Below are positions 58,016 to 64,000 of a stretch of 64,000 bases of DNA, in pieces. This DNA comes from Pontibacillus chungwhensis BH030062. GTDB lineage: Bacteria > Bacillota > Bacilli > Bacillales > BH030062. A model generated the notes under the pieces. That model did no database searches, was not told where the DNA came from, and saw only the letters and a program-made list of their open reading frames with translations. Location: the NCBI RefSeq assembly GCF_000770675.1, contig NZ_AVBG01000012.1, positions 1-64,000 on the forward strand. The letters are read 5' to 3'. The number at the start of each line of letters is the position of its first letter. The first letter of the stretch is position 1. The position numbers were made by a program, and so were the translations under genes.

Positions 58016-59103
58016 TTTGTTATGGATGTGGAGCTGAAATTCAGACACAAGACCCAAAAGCTCCTGGATATGCTCCTGCTTCTGCTTTAGAGCGTGAAGA
58101 AGTTATTTGTAAACGATGCTTTCGATTAAAGCATTATAATGAAGTGCAAGACGTTGATTTAACAGATGATGATTTTCTTAGAATGTTGAACCAAATCCGT
58201 GATACGGATGGAATGATTGTGAAAGTGATGGATATCTTTGATTTTAATGGAAGTTTTATTCAAGGTCTCCCACGTTTCACTGGGAATAAACCCATCATTC
58301 TTGTAGGGAATAAAGTTGATTTATTGCCGAAGTCCGTTAACCATAATAAAGTGAAACAGTGGATGAGACGTCTGGCTAAGGAACAAGGGCTTAAAGTGAA
58401 TGATGTTTTCCTGGTGTCAGCAAAGACTGGTGAAGGTATGGAAGAGGTCGCAGGTTCAATTGAACATCAGCGCCGAGGGAAAGATGTATATGTTGTTGGG
58501 TGTACAAACGTAGGGAAATCGACATTTATTAATCATTTAATTCAAGATTCTACAGGTGAGAAAGAAGCAATAACGACTTCTTATTTCCCTGGTACAACAC
58601 TAGGATTTATTGATATTCCCCTTGATGAAAAGGCGTCACTATTTGATACGCCAGGTGTTATAAATAGGCATCAAATGGCACATTATGTATCAGAAAAGGA
58701 TTTGAAAGTCATTACGCCTCAAAAAGAAATTAAGCCACGCGTTTACCAATTGAATGAGGATCAAACCCTTTATTTTGGCGGGCTTGCAAGGCTTGATTTT
58801 ACGAAAGGTGAGAAGCATTCTTTTGTTTGTTACTTTTCAAATCAACTAAATATTCATCGAACAAAGCTAGAAAAAGCAGATGAATTATATGAGACTCATT
58901 TAGGAGAACTACTCTCTCCTCCTGATCAGGATACGAAGTCTAAACTGCCACCTTTAAAAGCACAAAGTTTTCAAGTTCTAGAAGATAAAACGGACATTGT
59001 ATTCTCTGGTCTTGGGTGGATTACAGTACCACATGGTGGAGTTACTGTGACGGCACATTTACCAGAAGGTGTACGTGTTTCCCTTCGTTCTTCATTAATT
59101 TAA
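58003..59103 (+). CDS. yqeH: Ribosome biogenesis GTPase YqeH
   Basis: Circularly permuted GTPase needed for 30S subunit (16S rRNA) maturation. The 366-residue protein starts with a zinc finger (CYGCGAEIQTQDP...CKRCF). The permuted G motifs follow: G4 LVGNKVDLLPKS, G5 SAKTG, G1 GCTNVGKSTFINHLI (about 164-178), G2 and G3 DTPG in LFDTPGVINRH. A C-terminal regulatory domain completes it. Length matches B. subtilis YqeH. It overlaps yqeG. Confidence 0.95.
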   Translation: MEKVICYGCGAEIQTQDPKAPGYAPASALEREEVICKRCFRLKHYNEVQDVDLTDDDFLRMLNQIRDTDGMIVKVMDIFDFNGSFIQGLPRFTGNKPIILVGNKVDLLPKSVNHNKVKQWMRRLAKEQGLKVNDVFLVSAKTGEGMEEVAGSIEHQRRGKDVYVVGCTNVGKSTFINHLIQDSTGEKEAITTSYFPGTTLGFIDIPLDEKASLFDTPGVINRHQMAHYVSEKDLKVITPQKEIKPRVYQLNEDQTLYFGGLARLDFTKGEKHSFVCYFSNQLNIHRTKLEKADELYETHLGELLSPPDQDTKSKLPPLKAQSFQVLEDKTDIVFSGLGWITVPHGGVTVTAHLPEGVRVSLRSSLI

Positions 59104-59121
59104 AAAGGTGGATGGTTAACG

Positions 59122-59970
59122 ATGAGCTATTTATTTGGACTAATCGGCTACCCAGCTAAACATTCCAAGTCTCCCTGGATTCATGAGCAATTTCTTAAAA
59201 AGCAAGGTGAACAGGGGGCTTATCGTATATTTGAAACAAGCCCTGATCTATTGAAAGATAAACTTCAGGCACTGAAAATGATTGAAATAGATGGCTTTAA
59301 CGTCACTGTTCCATATAAGGAAGAGATCATTCCTTATCTTGATGAAGTTGATTCCTATGCTTCATCTGTTGGTGCAGTTAATACTGTTCACGTCCAAGAC
59401 GGTAAGTGGATTGGGTACAACACAGATGGTAAAGGTTATGTTCGTTCTCTTCTTGAAGAATATCCGGACACAAACTTAAACAAAACCCGGGTGTTGCTAC
59501 TTGGAGCAGGAGGAGCAGCGAGGGGGATTTACAGAGCGTTGGCGGAGGCTGGTGCCCCTGTCATTGATATCGCTAACCGAACAGCCTCACGCGGAGAAGC
59601 ACTACGCAAACTACGATGTGAAAGCACGGAATCGGCGGTCCTTTCACTTGAAAAAGCTGAAGAGGGTCTTTCTCATTATGATCTGGTTGTGCAGACGACT
59701 TCAGTAGGTATGACCCCTAATGAAAGTGATCAAATTATTTCTTTACGTAATGTAAGTCATAATGCCATAGTAAGTGATATTGTGTATAAACCATTTGAGA
59801 CCTCCATTTTGAAAGAGGCAAAAAATAGAGGAGCTCGTGTGCTAAATGGCCACGGTATGCTTATTTATCAAGCGGCCTTAGCCTTTGAACAATGGACAGA
59901 AACGTTTGTTGAAGCAAACGATATTGTAACTAAATTTGAACAGCAACTGAAAGGTGATACAACATGTTAA
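59122..59970 (+). CDS. aroE: Shikimate dehydrogenase
   Basis: Reduces 3-dehydroshikimate to shikimate with NADPH in aromatic amino-acid synthesis. The 282-residue protein has FGLIGYPAKHSKSPWIHE at the N-terminus, the catalytic-lysine/asparagine segment GFNVTVPYKEEI, SVGAVNTVH, NTDGKGY, the Rossmann loop LLGAGGAARGIYRAL (about 128-142) and IYQAALAFEQWT near the end. Its place between yqeH and yqeI is standard in Bacilli. It overlaps yqeI by 7 nt. Confidence 0.96.
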   Translation: MSYLFGLIGYPAKHSKSPWIHEQFLKKQGEQGAYRIFETSPDLLKDKLQALKMIEIDGFNVTVPYKEEIIPYLDEVDSYASSVGAVNTVHVQDGKWIGYNTDGKGYVRSLLEEYPDTNLNKTRVLLLGAGGAARGIYRALAEAGAPVIDIANRTASRGEALRKLRCESTESAVLSLEKAEEGLSHYDLVVQTTSVGMTPNESDQIISLRNVSHNAIVSDIVYKPFETSILKEAKNRGARVLNGHGMLIYQAALAFEQWTETFVEANDIVTKFEQQLKGDTTC

Positions 59971-60254
59971 CAGGAAAACAAAAACGATTTTTACGCTCGA
60001 AAGCCCACCACCTGAATCCGATTTTTCAAGTTGGAAAAACAGGTGTGAATGAAAATATGATTGATCAAATTTCTGATGTACTTGAGAAACGAGAGCTTAT
60101 CAAGATCAGTATTTTACAAAACTGCTTTGAAGATAAAGATGAGGTAGCAAAGGACATTGCTGATGGAGCAGAAGCTCACATCGTTCAAATCATCGGTAAT
60201 ACGATCGTTCTTTACAAAGAATCAGATGAGAATAAGCAGATTAAACTACCGTAA
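59964..60254 (+). CDS. yqeI: Ribosome assembly RNA-binding protein YqeI (CRM domain)
   Basis: A 96-residue CRS1/YhbY (CRM) domain protein binding pre-50S particles: LTGKQKRFLRSKAHHLNPIFQVGKTGVNE is the family N-terminus, and GNTIVLYKES the C-terminal strand containing the hydrophobic core. It lies between aroE and nadD with short spacing, in the same operon. Confidence 0.95.
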   Translation: MLTGKQKRFLRSKAHHLNPIFQVGKTGVNENMIDQISDVLEKRELIKISILQNCFEDKDEVAKDIADGAEAHIVQIIGNTIVLYKESDENKQIKLP

Positions 60255-60268
60255 AAAAGGAGTTTAGT

Positions 60269-60838
60269 ATGAAGAAAATTGGATTGTTAGGTGGTACATT
60301 TGATCCTCCTCATATGGGGCATTTACTCATAGCGGAAGAGGTGTACCAAGAACTTGGGCTTGATGAGGTGTGGTTCATCCCTTCAAATGATCCCCCTCAC
60401 AAAACGGCAACCAATACAAAAGTGAATGATCGTTTAGAGATGACGCAATTAGCGATAGATTCTAACCCCCATTTTAAGATAAATACAATTGAAATCGAAC
60501 GATCTGGAACTTCTTATACGTTTGATACGGTTAAGACATTAATTGATGAGTTTGAGGATATTCAATTTTACTTTATAATGGGAGGAGACATGGTCGAATA
60601 CTTGCCAAAGTGGAATAGAATAGATGAACTAGTCGAAATGATCACGTTTGTTGGGGTAAAGCGTAAAGGACATGATCTTACATCTCCATACCCTATTCAA
60701 ACCATTGACATCCCAGTATTCGAAGTGTCTTCTACGTTTATTCGAGAACGAATCATGCAGGGCCGTTCAGCGCGGTATTTGTTACCTCAATCTGTAGAAT
60801 CTTTTATAAAGGAGCAGGGATTGTATGGATCAGAATGA
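60269..60838 (+). CDS. nadD: Nicotinate-nucleotide adenylyltransferase
   Basis: Forms nicotinic acid adenine dinucleotide from NaMN and ATP in NAD synthesis. The 189-residue protein has the nucleotidyltransferase motif GLLGGTFDPPHMGHLLIAEE (residues 5-24, including the HxGH-type signature), PSNDPPHK, FIMGGDMVEYLPKW and the SSTFIRERI motif near residue 160. It overlaps yqeK by 14 nt. Confidence 0.96.
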   Translation: MKKIGLLGGTFDPPHMGHLLIAEEVYQELGLDEVWFIPSNDPPHKTATNTKVNDRLEMTQLAIDSNPHFKINTIEIERSGTSYTFDTVKTLIDEFEDIQFYFIMGGDMVEYLPKWNRIDELVEMITFVGVKRKGHDLTSPYPIQTIDIPVFEVSSTFIRERIMQGRSARYLLPQSVESFIKEQGLYGSE

Positions 60839-61406
60839 AGCATTAGCTATACTAAAACCTCACCTAAAGCAGGAGCGCTATGATCATACAGTGAGAGTAA
60901 TGGAGACTGCTATTGAATTAGCGGAGATGTATGAAGTAGATGAAAAGAAGGCAGAAATAGCAGCCATTTTTCATGATTATGCCAAATACAGACCGACAGA
61001 AGAAATGAAGAAATGGATCACTTCGACTTATTTACCAAAAGATTTGCTGCACTACCATCATGAGTTGTGGCATGGTCCTGTAGGAGCGTTATTGGTCGAG
61101 AGGGAAGTTGGAATTACAGATGTAGAAATCCTGGATTCCATTCATTATCACACAACAGGCCGTACTCATATGACACCCTTGGATAAAGTGATTTTTCTGG
61201 CTGATTATATTGAGCCTGGTCGCAGGTTCCCTGGTATTGACGATGTAAGAGAAGCTGCTCAGGTGAGCTTGGATTATGGATGTTGGATGGCAACAAAAAA
61301 CACCATTGCCTTTTTAATGAGCAAAAATCAACCTATTTATCCTGATACTTTTTATGCGTATAACGCTTTAACAAAAAGTAAGAATAACAAACAAGAAGGG
61401 AAGTAA
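60825..61406 (+). CDS. yqeK: YqeK, HD-domain dinucleotide hydrolase
   Basis: A 193-residue HD-superfamily protein: RYDHTVRVMETAIELAE, the metal-binding pair AAIFHDYAKY, LLHYHHELWHGPVGALLV, HYHTTGRTHMTPLDKVIFLADYIEPGR. YqeK proteins hydrolyse diadenosine tetraphosphate symmetrically in Gram-positive bacteria. All HD residues are intact. The start lies inside the end of nadD behind AAAGGAGCAGG. Confidence 0.93.
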   Translation: MDQNEALAILKPHLKQERYDHTVRVMETAIELAEMYEVDEKKAEIAAIFHDYAKYRPTEEMKKWITSTYLPKDLLHYHHELWHGPVGALLVEREVGITDVEILDSIHYHTTGRTHMTPLDKVIFLADYIEPGRRFPGIDDVREAAQVSLDYGCWMATKNTIAFLMSKNQPIYPDTFYAYNALTKSKNNKQEGK

Positions 61407-61409
61407 AAC

Positions 61410-61778
61410 ATGGAAAGTAAGGAACTTATGAAAATTGCCGCGCAGGCATGTGAAGATAAACGAGCTGAAGATATTGTTGCAATGGACATGCAAAACGTGT
61501 CTTTAATTGCAGACTATTTTATTATTTGTCATGGAACAAATGAACGTCAAGTTCAAGCGATTGCAAGAGGGATTAAGGAAGCAGCAGAAGAGCAGGGCAT
61601 GGTTGTTAAACGCATGGAAGGCTTCGAAGAATCTCGTTGGATTCTTGTGGATCTAGACGACGTGGTTTGCCATATTTTCCACAAAGATGAACGTAACTAC
61701 TACAACCTAGAACGTCTATGGGGAGATGCTCCTTCCTATAGCATGCAAGAAATTACACCAAATCAAGACCAGGTGTAA
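61410..61778 (+). CDS. rsfS: Ribosome silencing factor RsfS
   Basis: RsfS (YqeL, Iojap family) binds uL14 on the 50S subunit and prevents subunit joining when nutrients are low. The 122-residue protein carries KRAEDIVAMDMQNVSLIADYFIICHGTNERQVQAIA-type family sequence (here starting DKRAED), EGFEESRWILVDLDDVVCHIF and YYNLERLWGDAP. It lies 3 nt after yqeK, with yqeM starting 1 nt later. Confidence 0.95.
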   Translation: MESKELMKIAAQACEDKRAEDIVAMDMQNVSLIADYFIICHGTNERQVQAIARGIKEAAEEQGMVVKRMEGFEESRWILVDLDDVVCHIFHKDERNYYNLERLWGDAPSYSMQEITPNQDQV

Positions 61779-61779
61779 T

Positions 61780-62538
61780 ATGAGTTATGGTCGTTTTGCT
61801 GAAATCTATGACGAATTGATGGAAGATGTTCCTTATCAGGATTGGGTAACGTTTACTCAATCCTCAATTCGTTCCACTGAGGTAGGAGTAGAGAGTATCT
61901 TAGACCTTGGAGCTGGAACTGGTGAGATTTCGATACGTTTAGCTAAAGAAGGATACAACGTTACAGGTGTGGATCTTTCAGAAGATATGTTAGCTGTAGC
62001 GAATCGGAAGTCAATAGAACAAAACGCTTCTGTGGAGTGGGTAAAGCAAGATATATCATCATTAAATATGCCTGTCCAATATGACATGGCTATTAGCTAT
62101 TGTGATGTAATTAATTATATTACGGACGAGCAAGAAGTTCAGCAAACGTTCCAGCATGCCCACGATGTGATAAAACCAGGAGGCTTGTTTTTGTTTGATG
62201 TTCACTCGATAGGTTATATAGACGGGTACCTCAGCGGTCAGACTTTTAGTGCCGTAACAGATGAGATAAGCTACATTTGGTTCTGTGATGAAAAGCGAGA
62301 AGATCATTCTGTAGCCCACGATTTAACTTTCTTTGTGAAAAAGGACGATCTATATGAGCGTTTTGATGAATACCACAGCCAAAGAACATTCCCTGTTTCA
62401 ACATATGTAGCATGGCTGCAAGATATTGGTTTCCATGTTTTAGGCATCCATAGTGACTTTTCACAAGAAAGTGGATATGATGAAGAAGAGAATGATCGCA
62501 TCTTTTTTATATGTCAAAAACCCACCGAAGAAGAGTAA
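61780..62538 (+). CDS. yqeM: YqeM class I SAM methyltransferase
   Basis: A 252-residue Rossmann methyltransferase: YGRFAEIYDELMEDVPYQDW at the start, motif I ILDLGAGTGEISIRLAK (about 38-54), VTGVDLSEDMLAVA (motif II) and LKPGG-equivalent IKPGGLFLFDVH. B. subtilis YqeM has the same place and length (about 247). The substrate is unknown. ATG 61780 follows AGGTG at the rsfS end; an upstream in-frame ATG (61726) lies within rsfS. Confidence 0.88.
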   Translation: MSYGRFAEIYDELMEDVPYQDWVTFTQSSIRSTEVGVESILDLGAGTGEISIRLAKEGYNVTGVDLSEDMLAVANRKSIEQNASVEWVKQDISSLNMPVQYDMAISYCDVINYITDEQEVQQTFQHAHDVIKPGGLFLFDVHSIGYIDGYLSGQTFSAVTDEISYIWFCDEKREDHSVAHDLTFFVKKDDLYERFDEYHSQRTFPVSTYVAWLQDIGFHVLGIHSDFSQESGYDEEENDRIFFICQKPTEEE

Positions 62539-62560
62539 ACACTCTTCTTCGGTTTTTTCT
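62524..62560. terminator. Terminator between yqeM and comER
   Basis: CCGAAGAAGAGT/ACTCTTCTTCGG perfect stem with T6. It includes the yqeM stop codon and serves two convergent genes. Confidence 0.92.
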
Positions 62561-62594
62561 TGAAGGATTTTGTTGAAGATTGAAGAATAAAGTA

Positions 62595-63416
62595 TTAATC
62601 CCGCTTTTGTTCTCCTAGTTCCCATTTATCTTGGTTGTACTTACGATGAGTTCTCTGGAACAGATGATGAAACATTTCACCTGTTTCTGTCTCCAGTACT
62701 TCTATCCCTTCTCCAGTTACGCCTCCCTTTACACAAACCTTCTCTTGCAAAGTAGGCAATGAATAGTGTCCTTCCTCTAGAAGCTTTCCAAACCCGATTA
62801 CCATTTCTGTAACCATAGTTGTAGCTTCTTGTTCAGAAATCTTTGTTTCCTCACATGCCGCATCCACAAATCGTTGAAGTAAGTAACTAAAAAATGCTGG
62901 ACCACATGAGACGATATCTGAGGATACGCGAGTGACGTTTTCGTTAATTTGAACAGGCTTAGAGTATGCTTTGCAACATTGCTCCACATAAGCCCTCATT
63001 AAAGGTGATACACGTTCTCCAAATGTTAACAGGGTTACACCTGATTGAGCGCGGTTCGTAATGCTTGGGATCCACCGAACAACCTGACAAGGCACCTCAT
63101 TTTCAAGATCCTCTACACTGTAAGGACTTGTAATCGAAACCAAGCACTGTTGCTCAGTAAGGTATGATTGTATTTTATTGAGAAGGGGGTAAATATCCAA
63201 TGGCTTAACGCATATAAAAAGCATGTCGGCTTCTTTTGCTACTTCTTCAGCTCCTTCACAAACCGTAATTCCTGGGTAGTTTTTTTGTAATGAATTCGCT
63301 TTTGAAAGGGTTCGGTTTGTTACATAAAGCTGCTCAGCTTCAATCATTCCTGAATCAATCCACGCTTCTATCAAGATTTTTCCCATATTACCCGTACCAA
63401 TAATGCCCCACTTCAT
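62595..63416 (-). CDS. comER: ComER, pyrroline-5-carboxylate reductase-like late competence protein
   Basis: A 273-residue ProC-family protein (same length as B. subtilis ComER). The N-terminal Rossmann motif is GIIGTGNMGKILIEAW and there is a ProC-like C-terminal dimerisation domain (SCGPAFFSYLLQRFVDAACEE, CVKGGVTGEGIEVLE). It is encoded divergently from comEA, as in B. subtilis. ComER is not needed for DNA uptake; in some bacilli it has been linked to biofilm and sporulation. Whether it retains P5C reductase activity is open. Confidence 0.92.
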   Translation of the reverse strand: MKWGIIGTGNMGKILIEAWIDSGMIEAEQLYVTNRTLSKANSLQKNYPGITVCEGAEEVAKEADMLFICVKPLDIYPLLNKIQSYLTEQQCLVSITSPYSVEDLENEVPCQVVRWIPSITNRAQSGVTLLTFGERVSPLMRAYVEQCCKAYSKPVQINENVTRVSSDIVSCGPAFFSYLLQRFVDAACEETKISEQEATTMVTEMVIGFGKLLEEGHYSLPTLQEKVCVKGGVTGEGIEVLETETGEMFHHLFQRTHRKYNQDKWELGEQKRD

Positions 63417-63499
63417 GTTAGGTCCCCTCCTTTACAAGATAATCTCTTCATGCAATTACTGTTCCGTTAACAAATATATGAAAGAAGGTAGATCGTTTA

Positions 63500-64000
63500 T
63501 GAGTCGAATCTACAAGTATTTTCTATCTATAGCTGTTTTAGCAGGGTTTATCCTTTGGATACTTTGGCCAACTTCACCTTCTGATGATGAGTTCGTAATC
63601 AATCACGAAAAAGAAGAAGAAGAAGAAAGTAAGGTAAATGCGTCAGCTGAAAAAACACTTATGTACGTAGATGTTAAAGGGGAGGTTGAACGTCCTGGTG
63701 TATATCATTTGAATGAGGGAAGCAGGGTGGAAGATGCTATTGAAATGGCAGGAGGTCTTACATCGTCAGGAGATCCTTTATCCGTAAACTTAGCTATGCG
63801 TGTACAAGATGAGATGGTTGTGATTGTTCTTGCTAAAGGGGGAGGAACAGCCTCTCCTGAAGGTGGGGGGAGTATGACGGAGAAGGTTTTCATTAATCAA
63901 GCCTCTTTAGAAGAGTTAAAAACCTTATCTGGGGTTGGTGAATCCAAGGCTAAAGCTATTCTTGAATATCGTGAAAAAAATGGCCCCTTTCAAGATGTTC
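63500..64000 (+). CDS. comEA: DNA uptake receptor ComEA (truncated by window end)
   Basis: ComEA is the membrane-anchored receptor for incoming double-stranded DNA. 167 codons are present. They encode an N-terminal anchor helix (FLSIAVLAGFILWILWP, about 8-24), an acidic spacer (EKEEEEESK), an SLBB/oligomerisation domain with YVDVKGEVERPGVYHL (about 55-70), and the first helix-hairpin-helix of the DNA-binding domain (INQASLEELKTLSGVGESKAKAIL, about 131-154). No stop occurs before the window end. ATG 63500 follows GAAAGAAGG. It is divergent from comER; comEB and comEC are expected further right. Confidence 0.93.

Overview
The window is about 64 kb of chromosome from a low-to-medium GC, endospore-forming, competence-gene-bearing member of the Bacillaceae. 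Gene order follows the Bacillus subtilis ruvA-to-comEA segment closely (ruvAB-queA-tgt-yajC, spoVB-comN-secDF, recJ-apt-relA-dtd, hisS-aspS-6S RNA-tcdA, rarA, cymR-yrvO-mnmA, recD2, alaS-ireB-ruvX, mltG-trmR-udk-greA, pbpI-yrrS-mtnN-yrhC, yqeG to comEA). A complete-looking Mrp-type cation antiporter locus, an ArsB/NhaD-type permease, acidic surface segments and large intergenic palindromes of a type I associate with moderately halophilic Bacillaceae (Halobacillus/Pontibacillus-like) point to a salt-tolerant species. The genus is an inference. There are no rRNA or tRNA genes, phage, transposases or CRISPR arrays.

Layout. 1-13.3 kb: Holliday-junction branch migration (ruvAB), queuosine (queA, tgt), Sec accessories (yajC, secDF), membrane proteins, spoVB and comN. 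13.3-26.1 kb: recJ, purine salvage (apt), stringent response (relA), D-aminoacyl-tRNA deacylase, a secreted SH3-amidase, T-box-controlled hisS-aspS, 6S RNA and tcdA. 26.1-35.7 kb: rsfA-like regulator, rarA, cysteine/sulfur genes (cymR, cysteine desulfurase, mnmA), TPR protein, recD2 and two tiny genes. 36.2-45.4 kb: AI-2E transporter, T-box-controlled alaS, ireB, ruvX, mltG, tRNA methyltransferase trmR, udk, greA. 46.3-51.2 kb: PBP pbpI, yrrS, mtnN, yrhC, a YjcZ-like peptide and an intact sigK. 51.4-57.1 kb: mrpACDEFG (no mrpB) and the sporulation checkpoint gene sda. 57.5-64 kb: yqeGH-aroE-yqeI-nadD-yqeK-rsfS-yqeM, comER and the start of comEA.

Regulation visible in the sequence: two T-box leaders, a 6S RNA with its own promoter, a DnaA-box cluster upstream of sda, several sigma-A promoters and about twenty intrinsic terminators. 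The non-coding gaps at 12.6-12.9, 13.2-13.6, 35.7-36.2, 41.5-42.0 and 45.4-46.3 kb hold an interspersed family of ~175-185 bp palindromic elements in two tip classes. Their arms differ in sequence from copy to copy but stay complementary within each copy.

The most unusual points are the self-consistent variation of these palindromes, the missing mrpB in an otherwise ordered Mrp operon, a hisS-aspS T-box that appears to read tRNA-Asp, and loss of the trhP1/trhP2 and yrrT/mccAB blocks from their usual places. No wholly new multi-gene system was found; most of the window is conserved core genome.
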